Part shown: positions 18,882-26,832 of the stretch, one piece after another
Layout: each line of letters opens with the position of its first letter
Position numbering within the stretch: the first letter of the stretch is position 1
From: an uncultured Kineothrix sp.
GTDB taxonomy: Bacteria > Bacillota > Clostridia > Lachnospirales > Lachnospiraceae
Assembly (NCBI GenBank): GCA_910587275.1
Contig: CAJUMD010000005.1
Location: forward strand, 4,361 to 68,360
DNA length: 64,000 nucleotides
Reading direction: 5' to 3'
Notes under the pieces: model-generated
Database searches by the model: none
Told to the model about the DNA's origin: nothing
The model's input: only the letters and a program-made list of their open reading frames with translations
Program-made: the position numbers and the translations under genes

Positions 18882-18911
18882 TTGAATCCTCAAATAATGT
18901 TCCTTTATAAT
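18882..18911 (+). promoter_or_regulatory. Sigma-A promoter of the spo0A-like gene
   Basis: TTGAAT, 18-bp spacer, TATAAT (18906-18911). Transcription would start near 18918 and leave a leader of about 140 nt. No sigma-H promoter was recognised. One near-perfect 0A box (ATCGACAAA at 19077-19085, the reverse of TTTGTCGAT) lies just inside the coding region. Confidence 0.6.
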
Positions 18912-19056
18912 AAACAATAGCAGTATTTGGAAATACCTGGCATTTGCCTTGGATTTTCAGATATCGGCGGAGAAAAAAGTCGGGGGCGGCAAATTTATGC
19001 TGACATGTGCAGGCGCATGGGTATGGACCTCGCAGGTTAGGAAAGGAGCATCAGGG

Positions 19057-19578
19057 ATGGAACAGTTGAATCTAACATCGACAAAGGATAGCGAGGGAGT
19101 ATATAAAATATTAGGCGATTTAATGAGCATGGATAAGGAATTCCAGATTATGATTACGGTACCGTCCAACCAAAAGGAGTCTTCCGCACCGGGGCAGGAT
19201 GTAACGGTGAAAAATGTGTACGGGGCGAGGGATTTGGAAAAGGACGTGACGGACATCATCCATGAAATCGGCGTTCCGGCACATATCAAGGGCTACCAGT
19301 ACCTGAGGGAGGCAATCATGATGTCCGTGGAGGACAATGAGATGCTCAATTCCATTACCAAGGTACTGTATCCGTCCATAGCCAAGAAGTACCAGACCAC
19401 GCCGAGCAGAGTGGAGCGCGCCATCCGTCATGCCATTGAAGTAGCGTGGAGCAGGGGGAAGATGGAAACGCTGGACGCCATGTTCGGGTATACCATCAAT
19501 ACGGGAAAAGGAAAACCCACCAATTCGGAGTTTATCGCGCTGATTGCGGATAAAATAAGGCTGCAGTACAAAAATTAA
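19057..19578 (+). CDS. spo0A: Spo0A-type regulator lacking the phosphoacceptor receiver domain
   Basis: 173 residues against about 267 for Spo0A. Residues about 63-173 are a complete Spo0A DNA-binding domain: [75 protein letters not shown]. The first 40 residues match the beginning of a receiver only loosely, with KD where the acidic pair DD is expected. The phosphorylated Asp and the rest of the receiver are missing. The start is firm (AAAGGAG 8 bases before ATG 19057). The upstream 206 bp hold no receiver in any frame. It lies at the syntenic spo0A position after spoIVB. Whether another full-length Spo0A exists cannot be seen here. Confidence 0.9.
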   Translation: MEQLNLTSTKDSEGVYKILGDLMSMDKEFQIMITVPSNQKESSAPGQDVTVKNVYGARDLEKDVTDIIHEIGVPAHIKGYQYLREAIMMSVEDNEMLNSITKVLYPSIAKKYQTTPSRVERAIRHAIEVAWSRGKMETLDAMFGYTINTGKGKPTNSEFIALIADKIRLQYKN

Positions 19579-19601
19579 TAGGAAAATTTAGCAATTACTC
19601 C

Positions 19602-19630
19602 TTTTAAACCCTTCCGAGATGATGTATAAT
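19602..19630 (+). promoter_or_regulatory. Candidate promoter of glgA
   Basis: A consensus TATAAT at 19625-19630, with a poor -35 (TTTTAA) 17 bp upstream. A start near 19637 would leave a 20-nt leader containing ATGGAGG, the glgA ribosome site. Confidence 0.45.
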
Positions 19631-19656
19631 AGCCATAAGTATATGGAGGTACAGCT

Positions 19657-21102
19657 ATGAAAAAAATATTATTTGTTGCATCGGAAGGCGTACCGTTTAT
19701 CAAAACGGGGGGCTTGGCAGACGTAGTCGGTTCTCTGCCGAAATGTATTGATAAGGAATATTTTGACGTAAGGGTCATGATTCCGAAATATACCTGCATG
19801 ACGCAGGAGATGAAGGATAAGATGACTTATAAGACCCACTTTTACATGGATTTTAACTGGAAGAACGAGTATGTGGGGATTATGGAAGCGCAGGTGGACG
19901 GGGTAACTTATTATTTCATTGACAATGAGATGATGTTTTCCGGGTTCCGCCCGTACAACGATAATGTATTGGATGAAATTACGAAGTTTTCGTTTTTCTC
20001 GAAAGCAAGTTTGTCGGCGCTTCCCCTGCTCGATTTCCGGCCGGATGTCATCCACTGCCATGACTGGCAGACCGGACTGGTTCCGGTATACTTAAAGGAG
20101 CGTTTCCAGGGGAATGAATTTTTCCGCGGCATTAAGACCGTCATGACGATTCATAACCTGAAATTCCAGGGGAAATGGGATGTGAAGACCGTGAAATCCA
20201 TTACCGGGCTGCCGGATTATTTCTTTACGCCCGACAAACTGGAAGCCTATAAGGATGCGAACCTGTTAAAAGGCGGGTTGGTATATGCAGATGCCATTAC
20301 CACGGTCAGCGATACGTATGCGGAGGAAATCAAGACAGAGTTCTTCGGCGAGGGGTTAAACGGTCTGCTCCAGGCGAGGAGCGGCGACCTGCGCGGTATC
20401 GTCAACGGTATCGACTATGATGATTTTAACCCGGAGACGGATAAGTATATTGAACATAAATACAATGCGGTAAACTTCCGTAAGGAGAAGGTGAAGAATA
20501 AACGCGCGCTGCAGGCAGAGCTGGGACTGGAACAGGACGACAAGAAGATGTTAATCGGTATCGTGTCGAGACTGACGGACCAGAAGGGTTTTGACCTGAT
20601 TGACTATATGATGGACGAGATTTGCCAGGATGCGGTACAGGTGGTGGTACTTGGAACCGGTGAGGAACGTTATGAGAATATGTTCCGCCATTTTGCCTGG
20701 AAATATCATGATAAGGTTTCCGCCAATATTTTCTATTCCGAAGGGCTGTCCCATAAGATTTACGCGGCGAGCGACGTATTCTTAATGCCTTCCCTGTTTG
20801 AGCCCTGCGGATTGAGCCAGTTGATGGCGCTGCGCTATGGTACGGTGCCCATCGTGAGGGAGACAGGTGGATTAAAGGATACGGTACAGGCATACAATGA
20901 GTATGAGAATACGGGAACGGGCTTCAGCTTCAAGAATTACAATGCCCATGAGATGCTGGCATCCATCCGTTACGCAGAGCGCATCTATTATGACAAGAAG
21001 CGCGAGTGGAACAAGATTATTGACAGGGGAATGTCCGCAGACTTCTCATGGCACGTATCCGCAAAGAAATATCAGGAAATGTATGATTGGCTGATTGGCT
21101 GA
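19657..21102 (+). CDS. glgA: Glycogen synthase (ADP-glucose type)
   Basis: 481 residues, the family length. GT5 glycosyltransferase with the N-terminal KTGGLADVVGSLP loop (about 15-27) that binds ADP-glucose, HCHDWQTGLVP, VNGIDYDDFNP, and the C-terminal SLFEPCGLSQLMALRYGTVP catalytic segment. It elongates glycogen with alpha-1,4 bonds. No other glg genes are adjacent. ATGGAGG precedes ATG 19657. A flippase gene follows after 24 bp. Confidence 0.96.
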   Translation: MKKILFVASEGVPFIKTGGLADVVGSLPKCIDKEYFDVRVMIPKYTCMTQEMKDKMTYKTHFYMDFNWKNEYVGIMEAQVDGVTYYFIDNEMMFSGFRPYNDNVLDEITKFSFFSKASLSALPLLDFRPDVIHCHDWQTGLVPVYLKERFQGNEFFRGIKTVMTIHNLKFQGKWDVKTVKSITGLPDYFFTPDKLEAYKDANLLKGGLVYADAITTVSDTYAEEIKTEFFGEGLNGLLQARSGDLRGIVNGIDYDDFNPETDKYIEHKYNAVNFRKEKVKNKRALQAELGLEQDDKKMLIGIVSRLTDQKGFDLIDYMMDEICQDAVQVVVLGTGEERYENMFRHFAWKYHDKVSANIFYSEGLSHKIYAASDVFLMPSLFEPCGLSQLMALRYGTVPIVRETGGLKDTVQAYNEYENTGTGFSFKNYNAHEMLASIRYAERIYYDKKREWNKIIDRGMSADFSWHVSAKKYQEMYDWLIG

Positions 21103-21126
21103 TTGGCTAAAAGGACGGAACGGTTT

Positions 21127-22806
21127 ATGTCTGAAAAGAATCATGCGTCTCAGAAAAGCGGTAAAAGAGACGGTTTTATCATGCAGGCAGGCATTTTGGC
21201 GGCGGCATCGGTGATTTGCAGAATCATCGGTCTGCTGTACAAAAGCCCGCTGACCGGAATCATCGGGGATGAGGGAAACGGTTATTATAATACGGCGTAT
21301 AATATTTATACCATTATCCTTTTGGTATCCTCATACAGCATTCCGTCGGCAATTGCAAAGGTGCTGGCACAGAGACTTGCGCTGAAAGAGTACCGTAACG
21401 CACAGCGGATTTTTAAATGCGCTTTGGTGTATGTTATGGTAGTCGGAGGAGTGGCAAGTCTTGTGTTGTTTCTATGGGCGCCTGTTTTTGTCATGGGAAA
21501 TTCCGTTACGGTCCTGCGTTTTTTTGCCCCTACGATTTTCCTGTATGGGCTGCTGGGGGTGCTGCGCGGATATTTCCAGGCGCACCGGACGATGCTGCAG
21601 ACTTCTTTTTCCCAGATTTTGGAGCAGATACTGAATGCGGCGGTGAGCCTTGGAGCGGCATACGGGCTCATGCGGATGGCGGCGGCACAGGAGTTTGACG
21701 GCAGCATACAGGCGATGTACGGAGCCATCGGGAGTGCCCTGGGAACCGGTTCGGGTGTGCTGATTGCGCTGCTTTTCATGGCGGGGGTTTATCTGTTAAA
21801 CCGGAAGATGATTGCGCGGAGGATTGCAAACGACAGGTCGAAGACGGGAGAATCCTATGGGGATATTTTTAAGATGATGATGGCGGTGGTAACACCGTTT
21901 ATTTTAAGTACCTGTATATACAATCTGACGACTTCCTTAAACCAAACCGTGTATTCCAAGATGATGGTACATATCAAGCAGATGGATGCGGTGACGGTAA
22001 CGGTTACTTATGGGATTATGGCGGGAAAAGCGGTGACGATAGCCAATATTCCCATCGCTCTTGCCTCGGCGATGTCTTCTGCCATCGTGCCTGCCATCGC
22101 GTCCACGTATGCGCAGGGCGCGGTGAAGCAGACGAAGAAGAAGGTGGCTTCGGCAATCAAAGTGACGATGCTGATTTCCATTCCGGCGGCGGTAGGTATC
22201 GGAGTATTGGCAAAACCGGTGATGATGGCGCTTTTTCCGCAGAAGGATTCTTTGGAACTGGCTTCCGGGCTTTTGATGGTATTGGCGGCGACGGTGGTTT
22301 TTTATGGGCTTTCCACCCTGACCAATGCGGTGCTGCAGGGCATCGGAAGGGTGAACACGCCGGTCATCAATGCGGTGACTGCATTGGTGGTGCAGACGGC
22401 GCTGCTTGTGCCGCTGCTTTATTATACGGAAATGGGAATTTACGCGGTGGCGGTGGCGACGGTGGTATATTCGCTCCTCATGTGTATCCTGAACAATTTG
22501 TTCATGCGCAAATATTTGAAATACAAACAGGAAATCGATAAGACCTTTGCCCGTCCGATGTTTGCGGCGGCGCTGATGGGAGCGCTGGCATACGGGGTAT
22601 ACGTGATGGCATCCGATTTGCTGGAACTGGTTATTCCTTCGGAATATTTCGTAAACCTGGCTGCCCTTGGCGCGGCAGTGGTGATGGGAGGCTGCCTGTA
22701 TTTCGTACTGGTGATTAAACTGCGGGCGGTGCGGGAAGCGGATTTAAAAGCGATGCCGAAAGGGCATGTTTTCCTTAAAATTGCGCGGAAGCTACGGTTG
22801 TTGTAG
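21127..22806 (+). CDS. Polysaccharide flippase, SpoVB/MurJ-like (MOP superfamily)
   Basis: 559 residues from ATG 21127, with AAAGGA about 11 bases upstream; TTG 21103 is an alternative. About 14 membrane helices; the N-terminal QAGILAAASVICRIIGLLYK is typical of the SpoVB/YtgP branch of lipid-linked oligosaccharide flippases. It could carry lipid II or a polysaccharide precursor. The substrate cannot be told from sequence. Its last 15 bases overlap the convergent Nudix gene. Confidence 0.85.
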   Translation: MSEKNHASQKSGKRDGFIMQAGILAAASVICRIIGLLYKSPLTGIIGDEGNGYYNTAYNIYTIILLVSSYSIPSAIAKVLAQRLALKEYRNAQRIFKCALVYVMVVGGVASLVLFLWAPVFVMGNSVTVLRFFAPTIFLYGLLGVLRGYFQAHRTMLQTSFSQILEQILNAAVSLGAAYGLMRMAAAQEFDGSIQAMYGAIGSALGTGSGVLIALLFMAGVYLLNRKMIARRIANDRSKTGESYGDIFKMMMAVVTPFILSTCIYNLTTSLNQTVYSKMMVHIKQMDAVTVTVTYGIMAGKAVTIANIPIALASAMSSAIVPAIASTYAQGAVKQTKKKVASAIKVTMLISIPAAVGIGVLAKPVMMALFPQKDSLELASGLLMVLAATVVFYGLSTLTNAVLQGIGRVNTPVINAVTALVVQTALLVPLLYYTEMGIYAVAVATVVYSLLMCILNNLFMRKYLKYKQEIDKTFARPMFAAALMGALAYGVYVMASDLLELVIPSEYFVNLAALGAAVVMGGCLYFVLVIKLRAVREADLKAMPKGHVFLKIARKLRLL

Positions 22807-23838
22807 CGTATGCGCGTTTTGAAAATCGTTTCCGCCGGCTGCACGCCCTAACAGTTTAAATTCCTCCAGGAAAATGCAGTTTTTCAACGTACCTTCCAAA
22901 ATTCCTTCCAGACAGGTCCGGTAATCCATCCAAATGACCGATTCGATTTCCGATTCCTGCAGGGTAAGGGCAGAGATATCCAAGGGTTTTTCATAAAGAT
23001 AAACGGCGCTGTATTCGTTGTCGTGGAACGGTTTTCCCCCGAATTCCATGCGGACGTTGACCTGCCGGTAACCGAGGAAACGCAGGTCTTTGGGAGCGGC
23101 GGTGATGCCCAATTCTTCTTCCAGTTCGCGGAGGGCGGATTCCATATAGCCGCATCCGGCGGGGATATGGCCGGCGGAGAATATATCATGGCATCCGGGA
23201 TAGCTTTCCTTTGTCCCGGCGCGTTTTTGGAGCAGGACATCGAAACTGCCGGCAGCGTTGGGGCGGGTAATCCATACATGGGCGGTACGGTGTCTGTTTC
23301 CGTAGCGGTGTACAAGGGAGCGTTCCCGGACTTTTCCGGTAGGGTTTCCTTTCCCGTCCACGAGGTCGAGGAGTTCCATGGGTTTGGCATTTAATACCGC
23401 TTCCTTTAAGATGTTTCCCTCGTATTTCAGTTTCAGGCAGAAAAAGGGAGCATTTTCTTTTATGAGCTCAAAGAAAATCAGGTCCCCTTCCCAAAGTTCC
23501 AAATCCGCCACGGCGTCCTTTTTTACCCATTCCAGCGTTCCCTCGCTACATTCTATTAACGTTCCGGTGAAACCGTCTGCCGTGTACAGGCACATGTGGT
23601 AGTCGGTGATTTCGTCGTACTGGAACGTGACGATACCGCGGAAGCGGAAAGAGGTCAGCGTCAGCCCCGTTTCTTCATAGGTCTCCCTTAACAGGCATTC
23701 GTCGGGGCTTTCCCCGCTTTCAAAATGTCCCCCGATGCCAATCCATTTATCTTTGTTTATGTCTTTTTCTTTTTTTATCCGGTGGAGCATCAGGTAAGAG
23801 TCTTCTTTTTCGATATAGCAGAGTGTAGTCAGTGTCAT
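22792..23838 (-). CDS. Double Nudix hydrolase (MutT-like plus IPP-isomerase-like)
   Basis: 348 residues from the ATG at 23838 (GAGG 9 bases before; the ATG at 23844 is closer to it). Two Nudix domains are fused. The N-terminal one (about 1-155) has a complete box in GHFESGESPDECLLRETYEE, as in 8-oxo-dGTP hydrolases. The C-terminal one (about 165-320) resembles YfcD/isopentenyl isomerase-like hydrolases (RTAHVWI, GCHDIFSAGH). Its box keeps RELEEELG but has Cys where the first Glu of Gx5E is expected. Substrates are unknown. It runs opposite to its upstream neighbour. Confidence 0.85.
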   Translation of the reverse strand: MTLTTLCYIEKEDSYLMLHRIKKEKDINKDKWIGIGGHFESGESPDECLLRETYEETGLTLTSFRFRGIVTFQYDEITDYHMCLYTADGFTGTLIECSEGTLEWVKKDAVADLELWEGDLIFFELIKENAPFFCLKLKYEGNILKEAVLNAKPMELLDLVDGKGNPTGKVRERSLVHRYGNRHRTAHVWITRPNAAGSFDVLLQKRAGTKESYPGCHDIFSAGHIPAGCGYMESALRELEEELGITAAPKDLRFLGYRQVNVRMEFGGKPFHDNEYSAVYLYEKPLDISALTLQESEIESVIWMDYRTCLEGILEGTLKNCIFLEEFKLLGRAAGGNDFQNAHTLQQP

Positions 23839-24141
23839 GCGCATATTCCTCTTTCCGTGTAAAATTATGGATTTCCGGTAATACATTGGTTTGCGGATTC
23901 CGTGGATGATTATACCATGACAATATATTTTGTGCAATTAGCGCCGGAAGCGAAAAGCAAAGGTAAAAATTACCTTAATAATTATTTCATCTCCGCTAAT
24001 ACTAACATCAAGATAAGTGATAAAGTTCCTGCTTAATCCGGATGCGGAAACGTGTTTGGGGTAAGCAATAAAAGAACGGAAATTGCTTATCTCAAATATA
24101 GATAGCGAAAGCTCGAAATTATAAATTGGAGGTGAAAGAAG
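23839..24141. other. Divergent gap between Nudix and SASP genes
   Basis: 303 bp. It holds the minus-strand Nudix promoter (23909-23937), a perfect palindrome AAGGTAA/TTACCTT with a 3-base centre (23960-23976), and an 8-bp inverted repeat TAAGCAAT/ATTGCTTA (24062-24069 with 24082-24089). A sigma-G promoter is expected for the SASP gene, but no clear CATnnTA box was found. Confidence 0.5.
23909..23937 (-). promoter_or_regulatory. Promoter of the double Nudix gene
   Basis: On the minus strand: TTGCAC, 17-bp spacer ending in TGG, then TATAAT, an extended -10 promoter. Start near 23902 gives a leader of about 64 nt. The -10 surroundings (ATGGTATAATCAT) are the same as in the promoter at 27725-27753. 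Confidence 0.7.
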
Positions 24142-24342
24142 ATGGCAAACAGCAAATCTAATAGAGTAGAAGTTCCTGAAGCTAAGGCAGCCATGGACCG
24201 TTTTAAGACTGAGGTCGCTTCTGAATTAGGTGTTAACCTGAAAGAAGGTTACAACGGTGATTTAACATCTAAGGAAGCCGGCTCTATCGGTGGCGAGATG
24301 GTTCGTCGGATGATTAAGAAGCAGGAAGAAGAAATGAAATAA
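24142..24342 (+). CDS. Alpha/beta-type small acid-soluble spore protein
   Basis: 66 residues. It carries both family signatures: VASELGVNLKEGYNGDLTSK, with the Glu-Leu/Gly germination-protease region, and GGEMVRRMIKKQEE. SASPs coat and protect DNA in the spore and are digested at germination. GGAGGTG lies about 7 bases before ATG 24142. It is monocistronic, with a hairpin downstream at 24388. Expression is expected from the forespore sigma-G. Confidence 0.96.
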   Translation: MANSKSNRVEVPEAKAAMDRFKTEVASELGVNLKEGYNGDLTSKEAGSIGGEMVRRMIKKQEEEMK

Positions 24343-24387
24343 GAACCGGAATAAAAACCGGAAATAGGAAATAACCGGCAACGGTTA

Positions 24388-24425
24388 AAAGGAGGATGTC
24401 CGACCAAGGGCATCCTCCTTTGTGC
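24388..24425. terminator. Hairpin terminator between SASP and the convergent gene
   Basis: Perfect 11-bp arms AAAGGAGGATG and CATCCTCCTTT with a 12-base loop. The T-run is short (TTTG), and transcripts approach from both sides, so it may be bidirectional. Confidence 0.6.
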
Positions 24426-24477
24426 GTTGTACGGAAGACAGACCAAAAAGCCTGTATAACGCACAGACCGCATAAAA

Positions 24478-25134
24478 CTATTTTAAAAGTTCCAGCATTA
24501 GTTTGCGGGCATCATGGAAGCCCATCTGATAAGCGGCAGCGCCATATTCGGAACCGGTGGCATTGGCGGCGGAAACTGCTTTGTCAACGGCTTTTTTCTG
24601 CTCGGCGCTTAAACCGCACTGATCCAGTTGGTTCATTTCCGCCTGATATTCCTTCCGGGCGTTTTGGTACTCCTCATTTTGGTTAAGCGCTTCTTCCAGC
24701 GAACTGAATTTGCGTTCCTCAAAAATCTGTTTCAGGATGCTGCTTTCTTCCGGCGCATCCCCGGTCTTGTTTTCCGCGGGGGTTGTGAGGGAGGCTATGT
24801 AGTTTTTCAAAACTTTTTCGATTCCTGCCGATTTCGGGCTGTAGTAGCCTTGGTCGAGGATTTTATATAACTGGAACCCTATCAGTACGCCCATCTGCAG
24901 GTAAACGTCGCTGTGGGTTACAACTAATTTGGATATGGCATCCTGCAAATCTTCACTATTACGGTCTGCCGAAGGGAAAAGTTCTTCCAACCGGTCAAAA
25001 ATTTCATGGTAAGATTTGTTAATCCTTTGCTCGAAAGAATCCGTGATTTCGGACATGGGTTCGGAACCGTATAAGAAATAGGCGGCTATGCGGCTTAAAT
25101 CGATTCGTTCGAGAACCTCTGTGAATTCAGTCAT
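24478..25134 (-). CDS. Conserved hypothetical protein, possibly DUF6809-like
   Basis: 218 residues, soluble and mostly helical and acidic, with no signal peptide or membrane helix. The stretch IFDRLEELFPSADRNSEDL and the pattern around VYLQMGVLIGFQLY recall a Lachnospiraceae family of unknown function that I tentatively name DUF6809. The C-terminal part ends in YGAAAYQMGFHDARKLMLEL. It is monocistronic, with its own promoter (25269-25297) and an about 128-nt leader. The function is unknown. Confidence 0.7.
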   Translation of the reverse strand: MTEFTEVLERIDLSRIAAYFLYGSEPMSEITDSFEQRINKSYHEIFDRLEELFPSADRNSEDLQDAISKLVVTHSDVYLQMGVLIGFQLYKILDQGYYSPKSAGIEKVLKNYIASLTTPAENKTGDAPEESSILKQIFEERKFSSLEEALNQNEEYQNARKEYQAEMNQLDQCGLSAEQKKAVDKAVSAANATGSEYGAAAYQMGFHDARKLMLELLK

Positions 25135-25437
25135 TTGTGTTACCTTCCTTTCTTTTGTGTGGTTTTCGTATTTTTATGTGTCCCTCTTTTGTCTCCTTTT
25201 TTTTGTTTGTTTGTAAATGGTTTTCTGTAAATCAGACTTAAGCTATACTAATATGCAATTCCGATAATATAATACACATATTTATGATGTCTGTAAAAAT
25301 TATAACACAAGATAGAGGGGTTTGGTAGGGGGAATTTGAAAAAAATGTAAATATGAAGTTTTTGTGAAGGCATTGCGAACTTTTTAAATTCGTGATAGTT
25401 TATATAAAAAGAAAAAACATGGGAACAGGAGAATGGT
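25135..25437. other. AT-rich divergent gap
   Basis: 303 bp, much more AT-rich than the surroundings. It holds the minus-strand promoter at 25269-25297. For the plus-strand GH25 gene only a weak match (TTGCGA near 25373 with AT-rich sequence 17-22 bp on) was seen. No small gene or structured RNA was recognised. Confidence 0.5.
25269..25297 (-). promoter_or_regulatory. Promoter of the unknown gene at 24478-25134
   Basis: Minus strand: TTTACA, 17-bp spacer, TATTAT. Start near 25262 leaves a leader of about 128 nt. Confidence 0.55.
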
Positions 25438-26832
25438 ATGAGATTGCCGGAAGAAAACGAGTACAGTAATTCTGGTCTGTTTATGAAATATATGGCGGTG
25501 GGAGTCGGTCTTTGTCTGCTGCTGATTGTGGGGACGGTTATTTGGACCAACAAAGCCGGGGAAGCGAAGAAACGCAAAGAAGCGCAGGAAAGCCAGGTGC
25601 TGGTGCTGGAACACGGGGAAGATACGGCAGGCAGCGGACAGACCGGGAACAGCCAAAACGAAAATGCAGGTACCAAAACCGCTGCGGGCGGGAATTCCGG
25701 GAACGGACAGGGCGGAACCGCACAGACGGGAAATACGGCGGCAAACGTTCCGGGGACGGATGCTTCCGTGAAACCTTCTGCCAACGGTCCGGTGATGAAT
25801 TTTAACGGGACGAAACCGCTGGAGGAGGTGGAACGCCTTTATGCGGAAAATAAACTGGTAGCATCGGATTTGGATTTTTGGGATATGTATCCGAAAAATA
25901 CGCCGTCCGGTATGGGCGGCGCGGCTGCAGGGACGGCAGGGAATGCGGCAGGCAGCCAAAACGGGGGAGAAAACGGCAGTTCGGACGGGGAACCTTATGC
26001 ACGGTATGACGAGGAAGCGGAGCGGGAAGCGCGCAAAGAGGAGGAGAAGGAGGAACAGGACCCTTCCAGGGACGGCAAGCATACGAAGGTGACGCTTGCA
26101 AACGGCGAGGAGGAATGGGTGCTGATCAATCCTTATTTGGAGAAAAATACTTATGACTATACCAAACTAAAGATGAAAAATGATTTGGCGTCTTATGCGG
26201 ACGGCAATACTTTTTCCTATGTGGGTGCGGACCTGTCCAAATACAACGGGGAAGTGGATTTCGTAACGCTAAAGCAGTCGGGGGTTTCCTTTGTGATGCT
26301 CCGGCTTGGAATGCGCGGGTATGGAAGCGGAGAGATAATGCTGGATGAGAAGTTTACGGATTATATCACGAAAGCGTCCGAAGCGGGGCTGGACATCGGC
26401 ATATATTTCTATTCCCAGGCATTGACGGAGGAGGAAGCCGCAGAGGAAGCGAATTTCGTCATTCAGAACCTTGCCAATTACCAGGTTACCATTACCTATC
26501 CGGTGGCATTTGACATGGAATACGTTCCCAACGACACGGCGCGGGTGGAGGCGTTAAACCGGGAGGAGAAAACGAAGGTGGCAAAGGTTTTCCTCGATAC
26601 GGTTAAAAATGCGGGCTACAAGCCCATGGTGTACGGCACGAAGGAATGGCTGCTTAAGCAGGTGGATTTAACAAAGCTGACGGATTATGACATATGGCTC
26701 TCCCAGCAGGAGGAAGCGCCGGATTACCCGTACAAGTTCCAAATATGGCAGTACACGCGGGAAGGAAGCCTGGCGGGGGCGGATGGGGATGTACATCTGA
26801 ACATCAGCTTTGTGGACTATTCGGAAAAATAG
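25438..26832 (+). CDS. Membrane-anchored GH25 lysozyme-like protein
   Basis: 464 residues. A signal anchor (about 17-37) is followed by a disordered Gly/Asn/Thr-rich linker (about 50-115), a charged region, and a C-terminal glycoside hydrolase 25 domain (about 255-464). Catalytic-type residues are visible: DLSKYNGEVDF at the first strand and FDMEY, which holds the Asp-x-Glu pair, in the middle. GH25 enzymes cleave the muramic acid to glucosamine bond of peptidoglycan, so a role in cell wall remodelling is likely. ACAGGAGAA precedes ATG 25438. Its 3' end overlaps the convergent AP2-like gene by 29 bases. Confidence 0.88.
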   Translation: MRLPEENEYSNSGLFMKYMAVGVGLCLLLIVGTVIWTNKAGEAKKRKEAQESQVLVLEHGEDTAGSGQTGNSQNENAGTKTAAGGNSGNGQGGTAQTGNTAANVPGTDASVKPSANGPVMNFNGTKPLEEVERLYAENKLVASDLDFWDMYPKNTPSGMGGAAAGTAGNAAGSQNGGENGSSDGEPYARYDEEAEREARKEEEKEEQDPSRDGKHTKVTLANGEEEWVLINPYLEKNTYDYTKLKMKNDLASYADGNTFSYVGADLSKYNGEVDFVTLKQSGVSFVMLRLGMRGYGSGEIMLDEKFTDYITKASEAGLDIGIYFYSQALTEEEAAEEANFVIQNLANYQVTITYPVAFDMEYVPNDTARVEALNREEKTKVAKVFLDTVKNAGYKPMVYGTKEWLLKQVDLTKLTDYDIWLSQQEEAPDYPYKFQIWQYTREGSLAGADGDVHLNISFVDYSEK

